The position numbers were made by a program, and so were the translations under genes. The notes under the pieces are model-generated. The model had not been told where the DNA came from and searched no databases. It worked only from the letters and a program-made list of their open reading frames with translations. Below, piece after piece: positions 17,181 through 25,356 of a stretch of 64,000 nucleotides of DNA. This stretch comes from Phenylobacterium sp. (GTDB lineage Bacteria; Pseudomonadota; Alphaproteobacteria; Caulobacterales; Caulobacteraceae): contig NZ_JAUXVZ010000047.1 in the NCBI RefSeq assembly GCF_030680185.1, positions 35,346-99,345 of the forward strand, written 5' to 3'. The stretch's first letter is position 1. Every line of letters starts with the position of its first letter.

Positions 17181-18904
17181 CGGCTGGCCTCGACGGGACG
17201 CACAGGCGCCGGCTGGGTGACCCGGGCCATGACCGCCTCGCGCGGACCGAACATCTCCATGCGGCCATCGCGCAGGACCAGCATCTTGTCGGCGGAGCGC
17301 AGGATGCTCGGCTTGTGCGACACCACCACTACGGTCGCGCCCTTGGCGCGCTGGGCGTCGATGGCCTGCATCAGGGCGTTCTCGCCCTCGGCGTCCAGGC
17401 TGGCGTTGGGCTCGTCCAGCACCAGCAGGCTGGGATCGCCCAGCAGGGCGCGGGCGAGGCCCACCCGCTGCCGCTGGCCAGCCGACAGGATATAGCCGCC
17501 GTCGGTCAGCTCGGTCTCATAGCCCTTGGGCAGCCGCAGGATCATCTCGTGCACATTGGCCTGGGTGGCGGCGTCGATCACCGCTTGGTCGGTCACGTCG
17601 GCCCGGAAGCGGGCGATGTTGTCGCGCAGGGTGCCGGCGAACAGCTCCGTATCCTGCGGCAGGTAGCCCACATGAAGGCCAAATTCCGCCCGGTTCCAGG
17701 CGAAGACGTCGGCGCCGTCCAGGCGCACATGGCCGTTCACCGGCCGCCAGACCCCGACGATCAGCCGCGCCAGGGTGGACTTGCCCGCCCCCGAAGGGCC
17801 GATGATCCCGAGCATTTCGCCGGGCTCGATCTTGAAGTTCAGCCCCTGCAGCACATAGCGCTCGGCGCCCTGCGGGGCGAAGTTCACCCCCTCGATGCTC
17901 AGCTGGCCGAGCGGCCGCGGCAGGGAGGTGGCCGGGGTCGTCGGCTTGTAGGCGTTCAGAAGATTGTTCAGCCGGTCATAGGCGCGGCCGCCATTGACGA
18001 TGCCGTCCCAGGCGCCGACCACCTTCTCGATCGGCTGCAGGGCGCGGCTGGCCAGGATCATGTTGGCGAACAGCATGGCCGGCGGGATCTTGCCCGTCAC
18101 CACCAGATAGGCGCCGACGCCGATCACCAGGATCTGGATCAGCATGCGGGTGAACTTGGTGGTGTTGGCCACCACGCTGGAGCGCTGCGAGGCCCAGGCG
18201 CCGCGTTCGATGGCCCGGCCGCGGAAGGCCGACCAGCGGGCGCCCAGCGCGCCGAGCATGCCCATGGCGCGCACCACCTCGCCATTGCGCAGACCGGCCT
18301 CGGTGAAGGTGTAGGCCTTGAGGCTGGCCTCGTTGGCCTCCTGCAGCGGCGGCCGCGACAGGCGATCCTGCAGCATGGCCAGGCCGAACAGGGCCACAGC
18401 CCCGATCAGAGTGATGAACCCGACGAGGGGATCGATCACGAACAGAATGCCGATAAAGAGCGGCATCCACGGCAGATCGAAAATGGCCGAGAAGACCGCG
18501 CCCGTCAGGATCTGCCGAAAGGCGTCGAGGTCGCGCAACGCCTGGGACCGGGTCTGGCCCTGCCCCTTGCTCTCGGCCTCGAACAAGGCGGCGAAGACAT
18601 GGCTGGAGACCCGCTGGTCGAGCATGATCCCGTAGTTGATCAGGATCCGCGTCCGCAGCTCGTCGATGACGCCCGAGATCACGAACACCAGCAGCGTTCC
18701 CACCGTCAGGACCATGAGGGTCGAGAGGCTGTGGCTGGACAGCACGCGCCCATAGATCTGGAAGGTGTAGAGCGGCAGGGCGAGGTAGAGCAGGTTGCTG
18801 ATCAGGCTGAAGCCGGCGGCGAACGCCAGAGGCCTGGAGCCTTCCTTCAGCGCGCCCGTCAGCACATTGTCGGGCAGCGACGCAAACGGGTTGAGTATCT
18901 TCAT
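17177..18904 (-). CDS. Type I secretion ABC permease/ATPase (PrtD/RsaD family)
   Basis: A 575-residue half-transporter: six transmembrane helices over about residues 25-300, then a nucleotide-binding domain with Walker A GPSGAGKST, signature LSAGQRQRVGLARALL, Walker B LLVLDEPNASLD and the H-loop in VVVVSHKPS. It powers export of RTX proteins, here surely the protein encoded downstream. The ATG at 18904 begins a normal cytoplasmic N-terminus; an ATG 13 codons upstream (18943) is possible. Order exporter-adaptor-substrate is the reverse of the rsaA-rsaD-rsaE order. Confidence 0.92.
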   Translation of the reverse strand: MKILNPFASLPDNVLTGALKEGSRPLAFAAGFSLISNLLYLALPLYTFQIYGRVLSSHSLSTLMVLTVGTLLVFVISGVIDELRTRILINYGIMLDQRVSSHVFAALFEAESKGQGQTRSQALRDLDAFRQILTGAVFSAIFDLPWMPLFIGILFVIDPLVGFITLIGAVALFGLAMLQDRLSRPPLQEANEASLKAYTFTEAGLRNGEVVRAMGMLGALGARWSAFRGRAIERGAWASQRSSVVANTTKFTRMLIQILVIGVGAYLVVTGKIPPAMLFANMILASRALQPIEKVVGAWDGIVNGGRAYDRLNNLLNAYKPTTPATSLPRPLGQLSIEGVNFAPQGAERYVLQGLNFKIEPGEMLGIIGPSGAGKSTLARLIVGVWRPVNGHVRLDGADVFAWNRAEFGLHVGYLPQDTELFAGTLRDNIARFRADVTDQAVIDAATQANVHEMILRLPKGYETELTDGGYILSAGQRQRVGLARALLGDPSLLVLDEPNASLDAEGENALMQAIDAQRAKGATVVVVSHKPSILRSADKMLVLRDGRMEMFGPREAVMARVTQPAPVRPVEASR

Positions 18905-19054
18905 GCGTGCGAGCGTCCGTCGGAGCCTCAGAGCCCCCAACATTGGAGCGCTTGAGGGCGCGACACATGACGACCGACGCTGGTCAAGTCAATGGCGGCC
19001 CCCTTATGGGGCGAACATGCTATGGCCCGGTCAAGGCCTTCCGGAAAAGGACCC

Positions 19055-19816
19055 ATGGCGAGAGTAGCGATCCTCGGCAGTTGCATCACCCGCGAGCTTT
19101 GGCCGCGCCGCGATGAGGCGCCGTCCGACCTTCTCTATGTATCCCGCACCAGCCTTCCGAGCCTGTTTTCCACCCCTGTCGATCCCGGCGGCGCCCCCGG
19201 CCATGGGCTGACGCGGTATCAGGCCATGGCGGTCGAGGCCGACCTGACCAAGCGCGGCCTGGCCGAGCTGGTGGCGCACCGGCCGACCCACCTGATCCTT
19301 GACTTCATAGATGAGCGCTTCGACCTGCTGGCCCTGCCGGGCGGGCAGATCGTGACCCATAGCTGGGAGTTGGACAGCGGCGGCTGGCTAGGGACGCCGG
19401 CCTTCGCCGAACGTCGCGAAATTCCAAGGCTGTCCGGCGCCTGCGAGCATCTGTGGCGCAACGGCCTGGATCAAATGGCCCTGCTGCTGAACGCCAGCGT
19501 GCTGAGCGAGGCCCAGATCATCCTCCACTCGGCCCGTTGGGCCGACCATCAGCGGAACGCGGATGGCGCCGAGACGCCGCTGACCCGCGAGCCGCACATC
19601 TGGGACGGACGCCCGGCCAGCCTTGTGGCCCACAATCAGCTGCTGGCCAGATATGAGGCGGCCTTCATGGCCGCCGTCCCCCAGGCGCAGGTCATCGCCG
19701 CAGCCCCCCAGAACAGAGTGGCCGATCCGGCTCACCGCTGGGGCCTGAGTCCCTTTCACTATGTGCCGGCCTATTACGACGACATCCGCCAGGCGCTGGC
19801 AGAGCTCGGGGTTTGA
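19055..19816 (+). CDS. DUF6270-like SGNH-type surface-polysaccharide protein
   Basis: A 253-residue protein opening with VAILGSCITRELW, which resembles the GSCxxRD start of DUF6270 proteins found in capsule and exopolysaccharide loci; ILDFIDERFDLL and the late GLSPFHYVPAYYD also fit. The family has an SGNH-hydrolase-like layout but its reaction is not established. The ATG at 19055 has a purine-rich site (GGAAAAGG). It is divergent from the type I exporter operon. Confidence 0.7.
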   Translation: MARVAILGSCITRELWPRRDEAPSDLLYVSRTSLPSLFSTPVDPGGAPGHGLTRYQAMAVEADLTKRGLAELVAHRPTHLILDFIDERFDLLALPGGQIVTHSWELDSGGWLGTPAFAERREIPRLSGACEHLWRNGLDQMALLLNASVLSEAQIILHSARWADHQRNADGAETPLTREPHIWDGRPASLVAHNQLLARYEAAFMAAVPQAQVIAAAPQNRVADPAHRWGLSPFHYVPAYYDDIRQALAELGV

Positions 19817-19825
19817 AGCTCTTGC

Positions 19826-21067
19826 CTACGAGCCCGGGGCGGATCGGGCCCAGTGCTCCAGCGGCGTCATGCCGGTCTCGGCCAGTTCGGGGTGGGCCGC
19901 CAGATAGGCGGCCGGCGCGAAGCCGGACGGCGCCGCGCCAAGGTCCCAGGCGCCGCCGGCCAGATAGTCCATCAGCGGATTGATCCCCGGCGCCAGGCCG
20001 CCAACCTTGGCCGAGGCGTATTGGGCGGATGAAAACCATCCGCTGGGGTCCCGCAGCTCGGCGCCGCCCACCATGACGAAGTGGGTCAAGGGCTCGACGC
20101 CCGCGTCGGCCACATCGGCATAGCGCTCCAGGTACCAGGTCGGGTCGAACAGGGGATGGGGCTTGAACCCGTCCCGCCAGCCCTGGGTCAAATAGTGCAG
20201 CAGGGCCGGCTGGTCCCGCGCGGCCTGGCCAGCCTGGGCCAGGTAGAAGTCGGAATCGAACACGGGGTGGGGATTGACGCCTTCGCGCCATCCCTGGGTC
20301 AGATAGTGAACCAGGGGGTTGACCCCTGCGGCGGCGAGATCGGGGCGCCGGGACACATACCAGTCCCCACAGAAGAGCGGATGGGGATCGAACCCTTCGG
20401 CGGCGCCGATCCGCACATAATGCTCCAACGGCGAAAGGCCGGTCGCCTCGACGGCGGCGCGATAGGCCGCAAGGTAGAAGGCCGGATCAAACAGCGGATG
20501 GGGAATGCGGCCTTCCCGCCCCCCCCTGACCAGGTAGTGGCCCAGCGGGCTGGCCCCGGCGGCGTCGGGGTAACGCGCGAGATAACCGTCGTGGTCGAAG
20601 ATGGCCGAGGGCCGCAGGCCAGCCTCGGAACCCTGCCGGGCGTAGCGCGCCATATCTTTCAGGCTGGACAAGCGGCCTCGCACCCCCCCGGCCGACGGAA
20701 CCCACAAGGCCGAACGCGCAATCATCGCCGCCCGTCCGGGGGCGCCAAGCCGCAGAAGCACGCTTTGGATCATCTGGCTGAGGCGATTGCGCCGTTGCGG
20801 ACGTCGACGGGCCGCCCGGCGGTGGATCGCGACCTGCGCCTGGCGCGCCGCCGCCTCGGCCTCGGCCCGACCGGCCAACGCGCGATCCAGGGCCAGGGTC
20901 AGGCGCGAACGCGTCAGGGCCAGTTCAACCTCAGCCTGATGCTGGTCGGCCTGCAATCGCCTGTGGCGCTCGGCCAGCCTGATCGCCTTGGCGAAGACCG
21001 GACTGACGGCGTTCTGCGGGTCGGGAAGCGCGCCGACGACGGCGGGCGGGTTCGGGGCTTTAGTCAT
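19826..21067 (-). CDS. Protein of seven ~38-residue repeats (last gene of glycosyltransferase operon)
   Basis: A 413-residue protein with no recognised enzyme domain. Residues about 30-95 form a charged helical stretch, then about 60 residues of linker, and from about residue 157 to the end seven copies of a 38-residue module: aromatic start FDxxWYLxRYPDVA, central AGVNPLxHYL, then GxxEGxxPHPLF. The same module occurs in two other proteins of this locus. Its ATG overlaps the stop of the upstream glycosyltransferase gene. A scaffold or carbohydrate/protein-binding role in glycan assembly is inference. Confidence 0.75.
   Translation of the reverse strand: MTKAPNPPAVVGALPDPQNAVSPVFAKAIRLAERHRRLQADQHQAEVELALTRSRLTLALDRALAGRAEAEAAARQAQVAIHRRAARRRPQRRNRLSQMIQSVLLRLGAPGRAAMIARSALWVPSAGGVRGRLSSLKDMARYARQGSEAGLRPSAIFDHDGYLARYPDAAGASPLGHYLVRGGREGRIPHPLFDPAFYLAAYRAAVEATGLSPLEHYVRIGAAEGFDPHPLFCGDWYVSRRPDLAAAGVNPLVHYLTQGWREGVNPHPVFDSDFYLAQAGQAARDQPALLHYLTQGWRDGFKPHPLFDPTWYLERYADVADAGVEPLTHFVMVGGAELRDPSGWFSSAQYASAKVGGLAPGINPLMDYLAGGAWDLGAAPSGFAPAAYLAAHPELAETGMTPLEHWARSAPGS
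19830..20610 (-). repeat. Seven-copy 38-residue protein repeat region
   Basis: The tandem modules of the 413-residue protein. Each begins with F-x-x-x-[WFY]-Y and contains P-L-x-H-[YF], then G and P-H-P. Copies are divergent at DNA level, so this is an old, protein-level repeat rather than a recent expansion. Confidence 0.75.
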
Positions 21068-22104
21068 GCGGCGCTGTCCTGGGCGCGGCCCTCGGCGATC
21101 AGCCAGGCCAGATAGGAGCCTGGGCCCGCAGCGAAGGGGTCTTCGAAGGCGGCCTGCAGATCGGGGCTCTCCCGCCACAGCACCCGATGGCTCTTGTCGA
21201 TCAGCGTGCCGTCCGCATAGGTCCCATAGGCCCAGTAACGGGCGGGTATGGCGGGATCGGTGGCCGCCGCCACCTGGCGCTTGTACCAGTTCCAGATCTC
21301 ATAGACCTCGAAGTTGTCGCCGGCGTACTTCTTGGTCATCAGGTCGCCTGTCAGCCCCAGCTTGGTGAAGTGCCAGAAGCGCAAGGGCTGACCGTTGACG
21401 GTGATCGCGCCGTCCTTGCCGATGGCCACCTTGCGCTGGGAGAGATTCCAGCTGGCGACATTGTAGCCCGGGTCGCGCACCACCTTCACCTTGTCGAACA
21501 GGGCCGGCACGTGGTCGCACCACCGCTGATCGACGAACAGGCCGCGAGGTATGTCGTCATAACAGTATTCGAGCAGGCGATCGTTCCACCAGCTGGCGAA
21601 GCGCGCGCCCTCGCCCCGCGTGCGGATCGCCACGAAGCCGAGATTGAAGATCCCCGTGCGCGAGGCTGACAGGTCGTTGTCTAGGATGGCGGTGCGCTCG
21701 GTGTTCGGATCGAGCAGATGGGGCGTCAGCAGGATTTCGTCGGTCTGCAGCCAATCGATCAGGGGGTCGAGGGGCGCGAGCAGGGCCGTATCTGGATCCA
21801 GATAGATGGCGATGTCAGCCTGGCTGCAGGCCTGGTGGATGAAGGGCCCCTTCACCGCCGTACAAACCTCGACCACATCGTGGCGGAACAGCCAGCTGCG
21901 GAAGTTGTCGATCCCCAGATCCTGAGCCCAGACGACCCGATCGAAGGGCTCCTGGTCCGGATCGAAGGCGAAGCCCGCCGGCGGTTCGTCGGTGATCAGC
22001 GCCACCAGCTCCCAATCCGGATGGAACCGCCGCAGGGTGGAATAGAGCACGCGGGCCCGGTTGAGGTAGGAGAAGGTGAAGCTGGAATAGCAGAGCACCT
22101 TCAT
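21064..22104 (-). CDS. GT-A-fold glycosyltransferase (GT8-like)
   Basis: A 346-residue protein starting with the Rossmann-type KVLCYSSFTFSYLNRARVLYSTL, with the metal-binding DxD in IYLDPDTALLAPL (about residues 98-110), then FNLGFVAI, FVDQRWCDHVPALF and FWHFTKLG. These blocks place it in a family of retaining-type GT-A enzymes used in surface glycans. The N-terminal half of the 761-residue protein at 42090 shares the same blocks. It overlaps both neighbours by four and one bases, so the three genes form one operon. Confidence 0.82.
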   Translation of the reverse strand: MKVLCYSSFTFSYLNRARVLYSTLRRFHPDWELVALITDEPPAGFAFDPDQEPFDRVVWAQDLGIDNFRSWLFRHDVVEVCTAVKGPFIHQACSQADIAIYLDPDTALLAPLDPLIDWLQTDEILLTPHLLDPNTERTAILDNDLSASRTGIFNLGFVAIRTRGEGARFASWWNDRLLEYCYDDIPRGLFVDQRWCDHVPALFDKVKVVRDPGYNVASWNLSQRKVAIGKDGAITVNGQPLRFWHFTKLGLTGDLMTKKYAGDNFEVYEIWNWYKRQVAAATDPAIPARYWAYGTYADGTLIDKSHRVLWRESPDLQAAFEDPFAAGPGSYLAWLIAEGRAQDSAA

Positions 22105-24131
22105 CAGACGGCCTCCCCATCCAGAAGGTCGAAGGTGAGGCGGCTATAGCTGAGAGCGGACAGGACGGGCTGGCGCAAAGACCGGCGAAGGTCGAGCACG
22201 GCGCCTGTTTCGAACATGTCGAACAAGGCCGCCTCGTCGTCGAGCACCCGCCCCTGCCCCGTCTCTGCAACGAAGGCGGCGACATTGCCCGTGTCCGGGC
22301 TCGTCAGGATCGCCGCGCCGGCGGCGGCAGCCTCGTAGGTCGTGAAGGAAAAGGTTTCGCGGCACAGGGACCAGATCATCACCGCATCGACGCCGAGCGC
22401 TTCCAGGGTGTCCTGCATGGCCGTGGGCTGGGCTTCGCTCACGGTCACGGGGTGGAAGCTGAGGGGAAGCGCCCCGGTGGCGTCGCGGGCCAGATGCAGG
22501 AACTCATAGCGAGGATCCTCGGCGAACCTGAGGACCAGGTCGCGGAAGACCGGCCAGCCCTTGAGGGTGCTGGCCATCCCCGGAAAGGCCAGACGGAAGG
22601 GGCGATCTGCGGGGGCGGCTAATTCAGCTGGCGCTCGCTCAACCAGCCTGGCCAGGGGCGCGACGACCGCGCGCACGCCAGCGAGGCCGGTCCCCCGCCG
22701 CCAGGTGTCCAGGGCCGCCTGGCTCGGGGCGGCGACAGACATGCTCAGGACACTGAACAGCCGGTCGTGCTCATCCAGATGAAACTGCCGGTGCGGGCCA
22801 TAGACGCAGACGCCGCAAGCGGCGCTGCCTATGGGCGGGGCGCCGCAATCGGCGACGTCGTTGCGCAGGAGGTGATAGCTGGCGCAGACGCCGGCGAAAT
22901 CATGGACCCAGAACCAGCCTTCGCGGAATCCGGCGGCCCGGGAGATCGCCAGAATGTCGCTGACCGAGTGGCCGAGCAGGCTGTGAACGGCGAGACTTCG
23001 CCGCCCGGGGACCACCGCCGCCAGGGCCGATTCAAGCCCCTCGACCAGAAGGCCGGGATAGAAGGTTCCCGCCGGGACGCCATTCCACACCACGCCCAGA
23101 AGCTCGGCATGGCCGGGGCGGCGCAGAACCGGCCGGGAATTGGCGGGATAGATGTGCAGATGGTCGCGCCCGACCGCAGCGGCTGCGGCGCCCTCGCGCT
23201 GAAGGCAGAGCTGCACGCCGCCCAGATTGGACATGTAGTCGTCGTGACTGAAGGTCAGGTGGAGATCGGCGAGGCCGGACCGGCTGGTCGCCAGCAAGGC
23301 TGCGAAGTCGCTCGCCGTACCGCTCGTCGGCGGCTCGTCCTCGGCCTCTGACGCCTTGATCCGCGCTTCCAGGGGCTGCAGCGCCGCGATGATCCGGTAA
23401 CGGAACCCGAGCTCGAGACGCGGAACCCGACCCTCCTGACGGCCGGCCCGCAGATAGTGGACGAACGGGTTGATCGAGGCGGCCGCGACGTCGGGATTGA
23501 GCTCCAGATAGTCGGATACCGAGAACCAGCGCGTCGGGTCGCGGCCCTCACGCCAACCGACCTCGAGGAAGTGCGTCACCGGATCGGCGCCCTCTGCGGC
23601 GACGTCGGGATTCTCCGCCATATAGTAGGGGCGGTCAAAGGCCTCGGCGACCAGGTCATAGATCGCGCCCAGCGACTCAGACTCGGGCTCCGGCGGCTCC
23701 GGCGGCTCCGGCTCGGCATGGAGATCGTCCGGCGGAATGTCGGCTTCGTCCGGCTGGACCGTGTCGTCAGGGCCAGGCGCCGGAGCGGCAGGTTCGGGGA
23801 CGTAGGCCCAGGCCACCCGCGTCGGATCGTCGGCCAGCACGCGCCCCAGGGCGGAGGCGCGGATGGTGCGACCTTGGCCGGCGCCGACCGCCAGGAAATG
23901 AGCCAGGGGGTTCTCCCCCGAAGCGGCCACATCGGCATGGTCGGCGAGATAGGCGGTGGTGGAAAACCAGGCGGCAGGATCGCGCCCTTCCTGCCAGCCC
24001 CGCTCCACATAGTGCGCGATGGGGTCGGCGCCGGCGGCGGCGACGTCCGGATAGGCGCGCCGATAGAAGACGGGATCGAGGGCGGTGCTGACCAAAGCCA
24101 GTGCGAAGTCTTGGGCGGCCGGAGCAGCCAT
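22104..24131 (-). CDS. Repeat-containing glycosyltransferase (two pairs of 38-residue repeats plus GT1-like domain)
   Basis: A 675-residue protein. Residues about 18-90 and 165-245 each hold two of the 38-residue repeats (DPVFYRRAYPDVAAAGADP, for instance), separated by a low-complexity acidic/proline linker rich in PEPPEPPEPES. Residues about 285-670 look like a GT-B glycosyltransferase: FSHDDYMSNLGGVQ near the start and CRETFSFTTYEAAAAGAAILTS near the end, the latter like the E-x7-E donor site. First gene of a three-gene operon; divergent from a sulfotransferase. Confidence 0.75.
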   Translation of the reverse strand: MAAPAAQDFALALVSTALDPVFYRRAYPDVAAAGADPIAHYVERGWQEGRDPAAWFSTTAYLADHADVAASGENPLAHFLAVGAGQGRTIRASALGRVLADDPTRVAWAYVPEPAAPAPGPDDTVQPDEADIPPDDLHAEPEPPEPPEPESESLGAIYDLVAEAFDRPYYMAENPDVAAEGADPVTHFLEVGWREGRDPTRWFSVSDYLELNPDVAAASINPFVHYLRAGRQEGRVPRLELGFRYRIIAALQPLEARIKASEAEDEPPTSGTASDFAALLATSRSGLADLHLTFSHDDYMSNLGGVQLCLQREGAAAAAVGRDHLHIYPANSRPVLRRPGHAELLGVVWNGVPAGTFYPGLLVEGLESALAAVVPGRRSLAVHSLLGHSVSDILAISRAAGFREGWFWVHDFAGVCASYHLLRNDVADCGAPPIGSAACGVCVYGPHRQFHLDEHDRLFSVLSMSVAAPSQAALDTWRRGTGLAGVRAVVAPLARLVERAPAELAAPADRPFRLAFPGMASTLKGWPVFRDLVLRFAEDPRYEFLHLARDATGALPLSFHPVTVSEAQPTAMQDTLEALGVDAVMIWSLCRETFSFTTYEAAAAGAAILTSPDTGNVAAFVAETGQGRVLDDEAALFDMFETGAVLDLRRSLRQPVLSALSYSRLTFDLLDGEAV

Positions 24132-24264
24132 GCGGGGCTCCTTGTCGAGGCCGAAAGGTTGTGTGCATCAGATGAACGGGGGGATCAACCGCAGCGTTCA
24201 CGTCTTGCGGCGCGGACCGCGCGGCCATACAGCACCTTGTGTGACACTCGCCAAGAGCCATCCG

Positions 24265-25332
24265 ATGGACCAACGAGCGGCCAGCCCCCCTTCGAGCCGG
24301 GCGGCTTATCTCGTGCTCGGCATGCATCGGTCGGGCACGTCTGCGATCACCCAGGTCCTGGCCCTGGCCGGCGCCTCGCTCCCGGAAAACGTGATGCCGG
24401 GGGACGAGTACAACGCGAAGGGCTACTTCGAGCCCTGGCGGATCGCGATCTTCAATGACCAGAGATTGCGCGCCGCCGGCTCCGCCTGGGACGACCCCTT
24501 CGCCTTCCCCTATCGTCCGCTGGAGGTCCGCGAGGAGAAGCGCTGGATCACGCGGGCCACCGACCTGTTCGACGAAGAATTCGCAGGCGCCCGCCACCCC
24601 CTGATGAAAGATCCCCGGGTGAGCGTCCTCTGTCCTCTGTGGCGAACGGTCCTGGACGATCTTGGAATATCGGCCCGGGCGGTCATTCCCGTGCGCCATC
24701 CTCTGGAAGTGGCGGGGTCCCTGACCAAGCGCAACGGCTTTCCGGTGGAGAAGTCGCTGCTGGTCTGGGTCGCCTATATGCTCGCCGCCGAAGCCCACAG
24801 CCGCGACATGCCCCGCGCCTTCGTGCCCTATGACGGACTGCTGAAGGACTGGCGCGCTCAGGCGGCGCGGATCGAGACCGCCCACGGCGCGCCCCTGCCC
24901 GCCCTGACGCCACAGGCGGGCAAGGCGATCGACGGCTTTCTGACCCAGGAGCTGCGCCACAACGCCGCCCATGGCGAGCTGGACAAGGTCCCGCACGTGG
25001 GGGCGCTCGCCGCCCAGGTCTATGACTGGTTCGAGGCTGCGGCGCAGGATCGCCCAAGGCCCTCGGCCGAACTCGCCGCCGCCGCAGAGGCGCTCGAGGA
25101 GATGCGACGGGTCATGGGCGTGTTTGTCTCGCCGGTGACCTCCGATCTCGATGCGACACGCAGCGACCTGCTGGAAATCCGCCAGATCGCCGCCTTCGAA
25201 CAGGCCAAGATCAGATCCCTGGAATCGCAGCTTGCGAGCCAGCAGGCGATCAACCTGGCGCAGGCCGACGAGCTTCGCCGGCTTGAACAAACCTTGGACG
25301 AGCTTCTAGACGACCCTCTCAGCGAGAGCTGA
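24265..25332 (+). CDS. Sulfotransferase-family protein with C-terminal coiled coil
   Basis: A 355-residue protein with a P-loop-like GMHRSGTSAITQVLALAG (PAPS-binding loop) near residue 20 and VIPVRHPLEVAGSLTKRNG, the second nucleotide site. The last 60 residues are a heptad coiled coil (LESQLASQQAINLAQADEL). Similar proteins occur in glycan loci fused to or next to glycosyltransferases. ATG 24265 was chosen since the longer frame upstream overlaps the divergent gene and encodes no family motif. Confidence 0.8.
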   Translation: MDQRAASPPSSRAAYLVLGMHRSGTSAITQVLALAGASLPENVMPGDEYNAKGYFEPWRIAIFNDQRLRAAGSAWDDPFAFPYRPLEVREEKRWITRATDLFDEEFAGARHPLMKDPRVSVLCPLWRTVLDDLGISARAVIPVRHPLEVAGSLTKRNGFPVEKSLLVWVAYMLAAEAHSRDMPRAFVPYDGLLKDWRAQAARIETAHGAPLPALTPQAGKAIDGFLTQELRHNAAHGELDKVPHVGALAAQVYDWFEAAAQDRPRPSAELAAAAEALEEMRRVMGVFVSPVTSDLDATRSDLLEIRQIAAFEQAKIRSLESQLASQQAINLAQADELRRLEQTLDELLDDPLSES

Positions 25333-25356
25333 ACCCTCGCCCACCGACGGATCCCC

